Shown here one piece after another: positions 1-7,294 of a DNA stretch of 42,129 nucleotides. The position numbers and the translations under genes were made by a program. This DNA comes from Paenibacillus sp. J45TS6 (GTDB lineage Bacteria; Bacillota; Bacilli; Paenibacillales; Paenibacillaceae). The notes under the pieces are model-generated. The model saw nothing but the letters and a program-made list of their open reading frames with translations, made no database searches and was not told where the DNA came from. The stretch covers positions 1 to 42,129 of the forward strand of contig NZ_BOSJ01000028.1 of NCBI RefSeq assembly GCF_018403285.1, given 5' to 3'. Position 1 is the stretch's first letter, and each line of letters starts with the position of its first letter.

Positions 1-15
1 ACTTTTATTATACAA

Positions 16-63
16 AAAATCAGGATGCCTTTCCTCAATATTGAGGAAAGGCATCCTGATTTT
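16..63 (-). terminator. Perfect 48-bp palindrome, terminator of the sigma/anti-sigma operon
   Basis: Positions 16-63 read the same on both strands, giving a hairpin with a stem of over 20 bp. On the minus strand it is followed by a run of U-rich sequence (the A-rich bases at 14-19 on the plus strand, then TATAATAAAAG). It lies about 170 bp beyond the stop of the minus-strand gene at 234, so it probably ends that operon. The plus-strand side has only three T, so termination in that direction would be weaker. The T-tract belongs partly to the stem, which is common in such terminators. Confidence 0.6.
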
Positions 64-113
64 AGATATTGGACTTTTTCAGTGGCCTCGCAGCATACCG
101 AAGTCATCTCATT

Positions 114-144
114 GCCGCTTAAACAGCGGCGCATCCTTTTTTTT
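114..144 (+). terminator. GC hairpin followed by eight T (possible plus-strand terminator)
   Basis: A 6-bp stem, GCCGCT (114-119) and AGCGGC (125-130), is followed after six bases by eight T (137-144). This would terminate plus-strand transcription entering from the left, but no plus-strand gene is visible in the window. It may be the tail of an element or gene that lies outside the window. The six-base gap between stem and T-tract makes it a weaker match than a classical terminator. Confidence 0.35.
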
Positions 145-233
145 AAAACTGTCTACTTAATAGGGTTCAGTTCAACCTATCTTTATAGATTGCTCTTTTA
201 CTGCTATTTTTCATTTTTCCAGCTTCATATTAA

Positions 234-1355
234 CTATTTCTCAATATCCACTTCAAACTCTAGTTCAGGAAAATAGGCTTTCATCACATTCCCTTCCTCG
301 TCAAACTTAACCTTCCCTTTTTCGGTGTCACTATATATATTTTGATAAGGTTTGATGATAATCTTAGACGGGAGCGTAGTAAAAGGTTCTAGCCGGAGAT
401 CTGAAATCATTCCAGAGCTATTTGCCTGACCTCTCCCATTTCCACTTATTATTCTCAGCTCATTACCTTCATCATCATACACATCGTAATGCATACCTAT
501 CGTTAGCGGATCATATTTCATGCCTTCCGGAAGAACGAAACGAGTCGAGATATTTGTCGTTATTGGTGTTAGTTCCACCCTTTCCAGTGTTACTGTATAG
601 ATCCCTTGGGTCTTGGTCATATTCGGAGAAATATCAATGATATCCTGTTTTGTCTTCTCAACGGGAATATGCATAACGACAGGGTCCTCAAATGGTTTGA
701 CGTCCAGGCTTAACGTAAGCATGAACGAATCAGGAAAAGGTGTTCCTTGTTGATTTCGTAAATCGGAAAATTCCAAAATCACAGAATTCTCAGATGCACC
801 AGGATGAAAAAATTTAGATATCCCACCATATTTGGGTGCATACTCGTTTATATCTCTTCCGTTGATCTGCAGCGTATAGCCGCTTAGATCTTCGTTCAGC
901 TTCTCTCCTGACTCATCCATATTATCTTGCGTCGTTCGTTCTAAACTCAGTGAGACCCTTGTGCCGTCATAGATGATTTCCGGGACCGTAAATGTGGTAT
1001 CCCCTCGAACCACACTTATATTTGGGGTATCCGCTAATTTTTTTTCTGATGCTGTCCTCAGTCCAAGATCATCCACAAATGCAAAGATACTCTTCATCCC
1101 AGGAACTTGCTGCAACGAATCGGCCATTGTTGGAGATACAAATCCACTCCCTACAATCACCAAGACTGCTGATGCCGCTATAGCCGTTGAAACCGCAATT
1201 TTCTTCCACATCTTCTTTCGCCCCCTACGCTTCGTTTTATTTTGATAAATCTCCACCATCACTCGATCTGTAAGATCGATAGGAACCTCTTTTTCTCGTA
1301 TCATTCGGATGACCTGATCCATGGGTTCCTCTTTTTTATGTAAATGATTCTTCAT
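234..1355 (-). CDS. DUF4179 domain protein, probable anti-sigma factor
   Basis: A protein of about 373 residues, likely the membrane-bound partner that restrains the ECF sigma factor encoded just upstream. A cytoplasmic N-terminal part of about 45 residues is followed by a basic stretch, one membrane segment (about residues 50-75) and a large extracytoplasmic region rich in beta strands, the arrangement of DUF4179 proteins. The start at 1355 is preferred over an in-frame ATG at 1373 because AAGGTGG sits at the right distance before it. The gene overlaps the end of the sigma gene by 20 bp, which suggests translational coupling. The extracellular part presumably senses an envelope signal, but the signal cannot be read from sequence. 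There is no classical zinc-binding anti-sigma motif (HxxxCxxC), so regulation by direct sequestration is inferred from context. Confidence 0.75.
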   Translation of the reverse strand: MKNHLHKKEEPMDQVIRMIREKEVPIDLTDRVMVEIYQNKTKRRGRKKMWKKIAVSTAIAASAVLVIVGSGFVSPTMADSLQQVPGMKSIFAFVDDLGLRTASEKKLADTPNISVVRGDTTFTVPEIIYDGTRVSLSLERTTQDNMDESGEKLNEDLSGYTLQINGRDINEYAPKYGGISKFFHPGASENSVILEFSDLRNQQGTPFPDSFMLTLSLDVKPFEDPVVMHIPVEKTKQDIIDISPNMTKTQGIYTVTLERVELTPITTNISTRFVLPEGMKYDPLTIGMHYDVYDDEGNELRIISGNGRGQANSSGMISDLRLEPFTTLPSKIIIKPYQNIYSDTEKGKVKFDEEGNVMKAYFPELEFEVDIEK

Positions 1356-1923
1356 ACGTCCCACCTTCCCCATTTCTTTTGATCAGTTTTTTTCGAATAC
1401 GTTCATATTTTTTCCTCGCCGTAGCCGCCTTGATATTCATGACTTGTCCGATCTCATCATAGGAGTAGTCTTCCACTGCGCGAAGCAGCAAAATATGTTT
1501 TTCATCAAAAGAAAGATGATCCATTAGGATCTCTAATCTGTCAGTGCTTTGGACGTCCTTCTTGTATGCCAATTCTGCCGAGTAGGTATGCTTGAAGATT
1601 TTGAGCAGCTCTACATCTCGAAATTTCTTTTTATTGAGATTCATACAGTGGTTGTACGCAATTTTATAAAGCCAAGCTGAAAAAGAACCGGGTCTCGTGT
1701 AGCTTGCTATGTTCTCATACGCCTTAATAAAAATGTCCTGGACTGCATCCTGTGTCATTTCGGTCTGCTTTAATAAGTAATAACAATACACATAGATTTG
1801 CCTTTGATACTTCTCGACAATGACTCTATAGGGCTCGGTCTCTCCCTGCTGTATCCTCTGGATCATATGATCTAAATGTAATTGCTCACGATCGTCTGTA
1901 CTGTTCCGCTGTATAGAGTTCAA
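1336..1923 (-). CDS. ECF-type RNA polymerase sigma factor
   Basis: A sigma-70 family factor of about 195 residues with only regions 2 and 4, so of the extracytoplasmic-function type. Region 2 contains the typical AVQDIFIKAYENI and SAWLYKIAYNHC stretches; region 4 has the helix-turn-helix YDEIGQVMNIKAATARKKY. A TTG start at 1923 is chosen because AAAGGAGG lies about 10 bases before it; the longer in-frame ATG at 1959 would put that ribosome binding site inside the gene. The downstream anti-sigma-like gene overlaps its 3' end. ECF factors usually drive their own operon, but I cannot place a convincing ECF promoter upstream. Its target genes are unknown. Confidence 0.88.
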   Translation of the reverse strand: MNSIQRNSTDDREQLHLDHMIQRIQQGETEPYRVIVEKYQRQIYVYCYYLLKQTEMTQDAVQDIFIKAYENIASYTRPGSFSAWLYKIAYNHCMNLNKKKFRDVELLKIFKHTYSAELAYKKDVQSTDRLEILMDHLSFDEKHILLLRAVEDYSYDEIGQVMNIKAATARKKYERIRKKLIKRNGEGGTYEESFT

Positions 1924-2014
1924 CAGTGCCTCTCCCTCCTTTCCACGCCTATATAACAATTCATAGTTTCGAAATGTGACATTACATTAAAATAATCCCG
2001 ATAAATTCTTCACA

Positions 2015-2051
2015 CAAAAATAAAAGCCGGAACGCATCTCTGCTCTCCGAC
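2015..2051 (-). terminator. Intrinsic terminator after the Tes-like gene
   Basis: On the minus strand a two-part stem (GTCGGA with TCCGGC, and inner GCA with TGC) spans 2026-2051 and is followed by TTTTATTTTT. It starts about 19 bp after the stop codon at 2070, so it ends the Lgt-like/Tes-like transcript. Confidence 0.75.
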
Positions 2052-2069
2052 CCTTCTCTATCCTAAAAT

Positions 2070-3512
2070 CTAATTCTCACTCACTGGTATGACCTTGGTA
2101 TCTCGATCCCATGCGGTTACAATCTCATTTTTCCGTTCTTTCAGCAGCTCTTCCTTATCGTCCCGATAGAACAAATTATAGGTGTCAAAAGGAATGATCC
2201 GTCCATCAGGATGGACAATGTGAACACAGGACTTTTTGACAGAACGCACATCAAAATTGTGTGCATCGAGGAACTGCATAATGATCACCCGGAACACGTT
2301 GTCATACGTAATCTCTTCGGGAACAGCTGCGAGCGGTAGGCAGCAGAGTAAGCTTTTCAGCGAAAGAGCAGAAGACTCCGGCGAGTGTCCGGTCGACAAC
2401 AGCTCAAACATTTTATCTCTGATCACCGGATCTTGTTCATATATAATTGTATTACTGTCCCCTTCGAGTAAAATGTCCGGATCGATCATTCCTGTCAGCG
2501 GAATAACTTGTCCGCCAAGCTTCAGCGCATATCCCATTGCCAGGCAGTCCGGGTGACATGGAACCGGTAAAATATCATCGTCCTCAAATACTTCCGACTG
2601 GTCAATAATCATCTGCCTCACTTCACTCACCGTCAGACGATCTGTTGCAGGGTCATATCCTTCGAGTCTGCCTGCCGCCTGAATAGGCTGAATGGTGACT
2701 CCGCGAACGGCTTTCTGCTGAAGACCATACTGAATTATGTCACCGATCTCTCCGTCATTAAGTCCTTTTTTTAGTGTAACGACGAGTGTAGTGGAGATGT
2801 TAAATTCATTTAAATGGTCAATGGCCTGCTGGCGGATTCTTCTTAGGTCTGCCCCTCGCAGCTCTTTTAGTACATGTGCTTCAAAACTGTCGAACTGCAA
2901 ATAGACCTCAAATCCAGGAGCATATTCAGATAACTTACGGGCAAATTCCCGGTCCTGTGCAATGCGAATCCCATTCGTGTTCACCATAATATGCTTGATG
3001 GGCCGCGATTTACACATATCCAAAATTTCAAAAAAATCAGGATGCGTTGTCGGCTCCCCGCCGCTGATTTGCACGATGTCTGCTTCGCCTTCATTTTCGA
3101 TAATACGGTCTAACATAAATTCAATCTGAGCAAGTGACCGATACGAGGTACGATGCGGGGAAGATTCTGCAAAACAGATCGGACACTGCAGGTTACAGTG
3201 ATCGGTAATCTCCAGTAAGGTTAGGCAGCTATGCTGCTCATGATCTGGACATAATCCGCAGTCATAAGGGCATCCGTACTTGATCGGAGTATTCCACACG
3301 AGCGGCATTTCTGAAGGCTTAATAAACTTACGAGTCCGGTGATAATACTCCACATCGGTGGAGATAAGCACTTTCTCCGGTCCGTGAATAAGGCATCTTT
3401 TGACCATGTAGATTTTGCCGTCTTCTTCAATCACCTTGGCTTCTACTTTGCGATAACAGGTCGTACATATACTATTCGTCAGCTCATGATAGAGATAAGG
3501 ACGGTTAGGCAT
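2070..3512 (-). CDS. Tes-like radical SAM protein (tetraether lipid synthase / MJ0619 type)
   Basis: A 480-residue radical SAM enzyme. The SAM-binding [4Fe-4S] motif is CNLQCPIC (C106, C110, C113), followed by the ISGGEPTTHPDF segment that contacts SAM. Before the core lies a cysteine-rich N-terminal domain: C16-x2-C19, C40, C81-x3-C85-x2-C88 and C96, enough for extra metal sites. This layout is that of the archaeal MJ0619/Tes family, whose founder joins lipid tails by carbon-carbon bonds. Members with other or unknown substrates exist, so the reaction here is inferred, not shown. AGGAGG lies 8 bases before the ATG. It follows the Lgt-like gene by 27 bp and is followed by a terminator, so the two are surely cotranscribed. 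The pairing with a lipid-handling membrane protein favours a lipid or lipid-like substrate. Confidence 0.8.
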   Translation of the reverse strand: MPNRPYLYHELTNSICTTCYRKVEAKVIEEDGKIYMVKRCLIHGPEKVLISTDVEYYHRTRKFIKPSEMPLVWNTPIKYGCPYDCGLCPDHEQHSCLTLLEITDHCNLQCPICFAESSPHRTSYRSLAQIEFMLDRIIENEGEADIVQISGGEPTTHPDFFEILDMCKSRPIKHIMVNTNGIRIAQDREFARKLSEYAPGFEVYLQFDSFEAHVLKELRGADLRRIRQQAIDHLNEFNISTTLVVTLKKGLNDGEIGDIIQYGLQQKAVRGVTIQPIQAAGRLEGYDPATDRLTVSEVRQMIIDQSEVFEDDDILPVPCHPDCLAMGYALKLGGQVIPLTGMIDPDILLEGDSNTIIYEQDPVIRDKMFELLSTGHSPESSALSLKSLLCCLPLAAVPEEITYDNVFRVIIMQFLDAHNFDVRSVKKSCVHIVHPDGRIIPFDTYNLFYRDDKEELLKERKNEIVTAWDRDTKVIPVSEN

Positions 3513-3539
3513 GAAATCGCTCCTCCTGTTAAATACAGA

Positions 3540-4337
3540 TTAGGCTTGCATATTCGAACTCGTTATTTGATGATCTACCTTCTTCTTGCCATAAATAAGC
3601 CAAGCATAATAAAGCACACCAGCGATGCAGGCAAGCTGAATATTGTTCAGTCCGAGGTAAGGATGAGGCGTAGGTTTGATCCATTCAATACCCAGACGAA
3701 ACAGCAGATAACCTGCCATAAACCACTGGAACATCCGCCCAGATACATACTTTACTTGAGTAGATGTAGCGCTTTTAACACGGCTCTGACGATAAAGCGG
3801 GATGAGCACTATAGCTAATATAATAAGAAAGAAAATTTCATAGAGCTGTGCCGGATGACGAGTCACCCCATCTCCAAAATCCACACCCGTAATCCATGTC
3901 GTCGGCGTACCATAGGTATGGTCAGTAAGTCCGGTAAGAAAACATCCAATTCTTCCTATACAAAGACCAAGCATCAGCGGATACACAAAATCATCCCCCG
4001 TCGATTGGGACCAACCTACCCAGCGCTTTGTAAGTTCCACCCCGATCAGTCCTCCGAGTAACCCTCCGACAATGGTCTTTCCACCCCATAAGAGTTGTCC
4101 TTGACTAAGATGCTCCCAAGTGGCGACCGGGTCCTCCAACCAAAACAGCAACTTGGCACCAATCGCTGCACCCAGAATCGTACCCGCTAATATTTGCAGG
4201 CTCATCAAAGCAGACATCCCGCTCGGTCTTCGTGTCCATAGATAGACCCTAAATCCGATAAAATAGCTAAGGGACTCAAATAGTACATGTGGGTGAATCC
4301 GCAAGGACCCAATAGTAAGATACACAGGAAAATCCAT
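3540..4337 (-). CDS. Lgt-like membrane protein (prolipoprotein diacylglyceryl transferase family, degenerate motifs)
   Basis: A multi-spanning membrane protein of about 265 residues with the Lgt fold: an arginine in GRIGCFLTG (R129), the HPAQLYE segment (H161) and a late FRLGIEW segment all match Lgt landmarks. Two residues known to be essential in Escherichia coli Lgt seem to be changed: the histidine of the HGG motif is valine here (KTIVGG, about 87-92), and the asparagine of GRIGN is cysteine. So it is probably not the housekeeping lipoprotein enzyme but a paralogue handling a phospholipid or lipid head group differently. The start at 4337 follows AGGAGTGG; the longer in-frame ATG at 4355 lacks a ribosome binding site. 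It sits in one transcript with the Tes-like gene. Confidence 0.8.
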   Translation of the reverse strand: MDFPVYLTIGSLRIHPHVLFESLSYFIGFRVYLWTRRPSGMSALMSLQILAGTILGAAIGAKLLFWLEDPVATWEHLSQGQLLWGGKTIVGGLLGGLIGVELTKRWVGWSQSTGDDFVYPLMLGLCIGRIGCFLTGLTDHTYGTPTTWITGVDFGDGVTRHPAQLYEIFFLIILAIVLIPLYRQSRVKSATSTQVKYVSGRMFQWFMAGYLLFRLGIEWIKPTPHPYLGLNNIQLACIAGVLYYAWLIYGKKKVDHQITSSNMQA

Positions 4338-4398
4338 CAGTCCACTCCTAGACATAGATAGTAATAACTAACATTAGTGAATCATTTTCATAATACCT

Positions 4399-4662
4399 TT
4401 AGTACGATAATAAAAAGGCACCGCATATCGTAATTAAGAGTACGGCTAGTCCTCCAATGATCGCTAAGATCGCCACAATGACTTGCAAAAGAATATTTTT
4501 CTTAGGCTCATGAATAGAAGAAACTGCTCCATTATTGATACACTGATCACGGCAATATCCCGTCGCTGAGTCATAGCAGTTCTCACAGATCGGCTTACCA
4601 CACCTTCTACACTGAGCAACAGCCTGCTTATCCGGATGGTTCATACAGAGAAATTCCGTCAT
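4399..4662 (-). CDS. Small B-box-type zinc-finger membrane protein
   Basis: A protein of 87 residues. The N-terminal half holds spaced cysteines and histidine (CMNHPDKQAVAQCRRCGKP, then CENC, YC and C), a B-box-like or rubredoxin-like zinc ribbon. One strongly hydrophobic segment follows (about residues 57-85, ILLQVIVAILAIIGG onward) and ends almost at the C terminus. GAGGTGA precedes the ATG at 4662; a GTG one codon earlier is also possible. The gene lies 61 bp before the Lgt-like gene, on the same strand and probably in the same operon. Similar short finger-plus-membrane proteins occur widely in Bacilli with no assigned role; here it could be an accessory of the lipid module. Confidence 0.65.
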   Translation of the reverse strand: MTEFLCMNHPDKQAVAQCRRCGKPICENCYDSATGYCRDQCINNGAVSSIHEPKKNILLQVIVAILAIIGGLAVLLITICGAFLLSY

Positions 4663-4766
4663 CACTTCACCTCTATTTGGTAAGTTTTGTTATTTATTGT
4701 AACTTTATTTTTGGTATTACGCTAGAATGTGGTGTACCTTTCGTTTTCAGATGAGAAGCCTACCAT

Positions 4767-5150
4767 TTATTTTTTAATAAAAGGGTCGTATCCTTTCGCC
4801 TTGATCGCATCAACCAGTTCAGGACTCATCGCAAAATTCGAAACCTCATTTGTTTTGTAATTGACAGATACGTTGAAGTGTTGGTCCTTATTCCCGATTA
4901 CATTCCCCTCCAAACTAACTCTGTAACTTACATAAGTCGGCAGCATTTGTTCCCCCGTTATTTCCACATCGAGTTCATATTTTTCTTTTAGATGTTCCAT
5001 CGCTGTAATTTTGGCCTGATCAATAATCGCTTGATTATTCATTTTCTTCTCCAAGTTATGGTTGTATATTTTTTGAAATCCTAATGCGAGCAAAATAATA
5101 ATAATGATGCCCAGCAGAACCATTAAGGGCCGAAACTTGAAAACAATCAC
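4767..5150 (-). CDS. Small membrane-anchored protein of unknown function
   Basis: About 127 residues: an N-terminal membrane segment (about 9-27, very rich in I and L), a short charged linker, and a soluble extracytoplasmic domain of about 90 residues with alternating beta-type pattern. I do not recognise a specific family; the size and design resemble the small DUF3139-like proteins of Bacilli. AAGGGGG precedes a GTG at 5150 with good spacing; a GTG at 5156 is an alternative. The next gene on the strand (zinc finger, 4662) begins 104 bp later, so membership in that operon is possible but not shown. Confidence 0.6.
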   Translation of the reverse strand: MIVFKFRPLMVLLGIIIIILLALGFQKIYNHNLEKKMNNQAIIDQAKITAMEHLKEKYELDVEITGEQMLPTYVSYRVSLEGNVIGNKDQHFNVSVNYKTNEVSNFAMSPELVDAIKAKGYDPFIKK

Positions 5151-5313
5151 GATCACCCCCTTAATTTTCTTTCTTATAAGCTATGAACCTAGCCACAGCA
5201 AACAGATTATGTACCATAATAATCCATATACTGGATATATAGAAGCTTTGTTTCCATATTTTAATGAGATATGAAATTAATTTACCTGTAAAATAATTAT
5301 TCTGCTTGAACAT

Positions 5314-5345
5314 ACAAAAGAACCCGGGAGATGCTCTCCCGGGCT
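5314..5345 (-). terminator. Terminator of the heme uptake operon
   Basis: An 8-bp GC-rich perfect stem, CCCGGGAG (5323-5330) and CTCCCGGG (5336-5343), is followed on the minus strand by TTCTTTTG. It lies about 118 bp after the dinB-like stop codon. Confidence 0.7.
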
Positions 5346-5460
5346 CATTCTATTTATCTTTTATTTTTTACCGATCTGCCTGATATAGGCTCTCTCACTC
5401 TTCACCAAAACTTTTATCTGTCTAGACCTTACTTACTTCAATTCCTAATCTTCTCTATTC

Positions 5461-5922
5461 TTATACCTGCTTTGCTGCATGCTGCTTCTTTATATATGAG
5501 ATTTGTCCTGCATGAATACCTGTATGATACATAAGACGTCCTACGGCTTCGAGCGGTGTGGAGTCGCCAATAGGACATTTTTTAATTTCATTCCATTCTT
5601 CCTCAGGCAGCTCCGACATTCCCTGAATAAGCCAAGTTTGAGACGCCTCTAAAAATGATACAATCTCTTCTAAATTCGTGAATGTTTCTTTACTGCGTGT
5701 AGCCCCTCGGTGCGTGTGAATAACAAGATCTTCCGGCATCGGCTTATTAAAAAACCATGCTGCAAACATATACTCTACCTCGGCATTATGCCTGAGCATA
5801 TATCCGATCGAAGTATCGTCCATTTGAAGTGCAAGTTCTTCGTTAGTCAGCTGCTTTACCGTATTTAGAAAACGGCTTTGAATTGCATTCCATACTGGCA
5901 TGATTGTAGCAAAGGTAGACAT
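5461..5922 (-). CDS. DinB family protein (putative metal-dependent enzyme)
   Basis: A 153-residue four-helix DinB-fold protein. The three histidines that bind the divalent metal in this superfamily are visible: H45 in LRHNAEVEY, and H133 and H137 in YHTGIHAGQ. Members of the superfamily include bacillithiol S-transferases and other thiol-dependent enzymes; this one is not assignable to a precise reaction. The ATG at 5922 is preferred because AAGGAGG precedes it; the longest ORF begins 12 codons earlier inside that ribosome binding site. It starts about 53 bp after the HutZ-like gene and is followed by the operon terminator, so it is probably transcribed with the Fur-controlled heme genes. This suggests a link to heme or oxidative stress, which is inference only. 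Confidence 0.82.
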   Translation of the reverse strand: MSTFATIMPVWNAIQSRFLNTVKQLTNEELALQMDDTSIGYMLRHNAEVEYMFAAWFFNKPMPEDLVIHTHRGATRSKETFTNLEEIVSFLEASQTWLIQGMSELPEEEWNEIKKCPIGDSTPLEAVGRLMYHTGIHAGQISYIKKQHAAKQV

Positions 5923-5975
5923 TTTCTTTCTCTCCTCCTTGTTTCTATTTGATATCACATTACCCGGTTATTCCT

Positions 5976-6497
5976 TTATTTCGCTGCTGCACTGCTGGCA
6001 TGACCATCGCGGGCTACATGCTCAATTCGGTCTGTGGCAAGGTCTAGATCAAAAGCAAGACCGAAGCCTGCCACGTATCTTCCTGTCTGCGGAGTAAGCT
6101 CGAACAAGGAGAAATCGAGTCCCCGCAGCATTGTTACAAGTTTCGCTGGAAACTTCTCTTCAAATAGAGCGAATACTTCTGGATATCCCTCATTCCCCAC
6201 ATTATTCGCTGTACAAGGGAAGCGAGCCCGCTGTCTTGCAAATAGATTACCCGAAGCTGCCTCATCTTCAATTAGCATCACGTCCACTTGCGGACGTTTA
6301 TCCAGATGATGATAGTGATTTGCAATGCGGCTGATATAGATGTACATTTTATTGTCATACGCTACAAAAGGAGCATAAGAAATGAAGGGATTTCCTTCCT
6401 CATCTAACGTACTTAACATGAGCGATCTCAGCTCACCTGTAAATTCCAAGTACTTATTTTTCACTTCTTCCATATTGATCCGATTCATATTCATCAT
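5976..6497 (-). CDS. hutZ: HutZ/HugZ-like heme utilization protein
   Basis: A 173-residue split-barrel protein of the pyridoxamine-phosphate-oxidase-like fold, most like the HugZ/HutZ group that binds heme and takes part in its degradation. The core carries YLEFTGELRSLMLSTLDEEG and the ARFPCTANNV stretch; the C-terminal tail has histidines (H160, H166) in the place where HutZ proteins supply a heme ligand, though I cannot align this exactly. AGGTGG lies 7 bases before the ATG. It starts 21 bp after the ATPase gene of the heme transporter, so imported heme would be delivered to this protein in the cytoplasm. General stress proteins with the same fold exist, but the context makes heme use the best reading. 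Confidence 0.8.
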   Translation of the reverse strand: MMNMNRINMEEVKNKYLEFTGELRSLMLSTLDEEGNPFISYAPFVAYDNKMYIYISRIANHYHHLDKRPQVDVMLIEDEAASGNLFARQRARFPCTANNVGNEGYPEVFALFEEKFPAKLVTMLRGLDFSLFELTPQTGRYVAGFGLAFDLDLATDRIEHVARDGHASSAAAK

Positions 6498-6518
6498 GTT
6501 TATTCCACCTGCTCCATC

Positions 6519-7292
6519 CTAAATTTTATGAAGTACATGTATTCTAGGTTTTCTATCTTTCGTTAACTCTACATCGACCTCGACGCCGTATACACTTCGG
6601 ATTAATTCTTGGTTTAGTACATCCTTTGGAGTTCCATATGCTTTTCGCTCTCCGTTCTGAATGACACATACTTTGTCGCTGTATAAACTCGCATGGTTCA
6701 GATCATGCAGCACCATTACTACTGTGATCCCAAGTTCCTTATTCAGTGTCTTCACCAGCTCCAGAACATCCAGTTGATGCGCAATATCTAGATAGGTGGT
6801 CGGTTCATCAAGTAATAGCAGCTTGGGACGCTGGGCGAGAGCCATGGCGAGCCAAGCTTTTCTTGACTCCCCGCCCGATAAGGAATGAACCAAGCGGTGC
6901 TCATACCTTGTCATATTCGTCTGTTCAAGCGCCCACTGAATGATCTCACGATCCTCCTGAGTGAGTTGTTCGTACCACTTTTTATGCGGCATCCGTCCAA
7001 AACCGACCAAATCTCCAACGGTCATATCCATAGGGCTTACATTTGATTGAGACAACATACATAGCTGCTTCGCCACTTCTCGGACATTCATTTTCTGGAG
7101 TTCCTTACCCTCAATGGTCACTCCGCCGCTTGCGTAAGGAATAAGGCCGGATATGCTTTTGAGCAGTGTTGATTTCCCTGACCCATTCGGCCCGATGATG
7201 GAGACAACTTCTCCTTTTTGAACGGTAAGCGACAGGTTCTGAACAATTGGCCGTTCTCCGTAATGTACATGTACCGATTCTACTTGCAGCAA
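6519..7292 (-). CDS. hmuV: Heme ABC transporter ATP-binding protein
   Basis: A 257-residue ATPase with all ABC landmarks: Walker A GPNGSGKST near residue 34, the signature LSGGE near 138, Walker B LLLLDEPTTYLDIAHQLDVL near 160 and a switch histidine (VLHDLNHA). The pattern DEPTTYLDIAHQ is typical of the FecE/FhuC/HmuV subclass serving iron-siderophore, cobalamin and heme importers. A TTG start follows AGGAGG by about 9 bases. Its start lies only 2 bp after the permease stop codon, so translation is tightly coupled. It should energise uptake through the neighbouring permease. Confidence 0.9.
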   Translation of the reverse strand: MLQVESVHVHYGERPIVQNLSLTVQKGEVVSIIGPNGSGKSTLLKSISGLIPYASGGVTIEGKELQKMNVREVAKQLCMLSQSNVSPMDMTVGDLVGFGRMPHKKWYEQLTQEDREIIQWALEQTNMTRYEHRLVHSLSGGESRKAWLAMALAQRPKLLLLDEPTTYLDIAHQLDVLELVKTLNKELGITVVMVLHDLNHASLYSDKVCVIQNGERKAYGTPKDVLNQELIRSVYGVEVDVELTKDRKPRIHVLHKI

Positions 7293-7294
7293 TG

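Noticed and set aside
1924-1975. ECF-type autoregulated promoter before the sigma gene
   Set aside because: GAAACT and CGTG occur 17 bp apart on the minus strand, but transcription would then begin inside the ribosome binding site.
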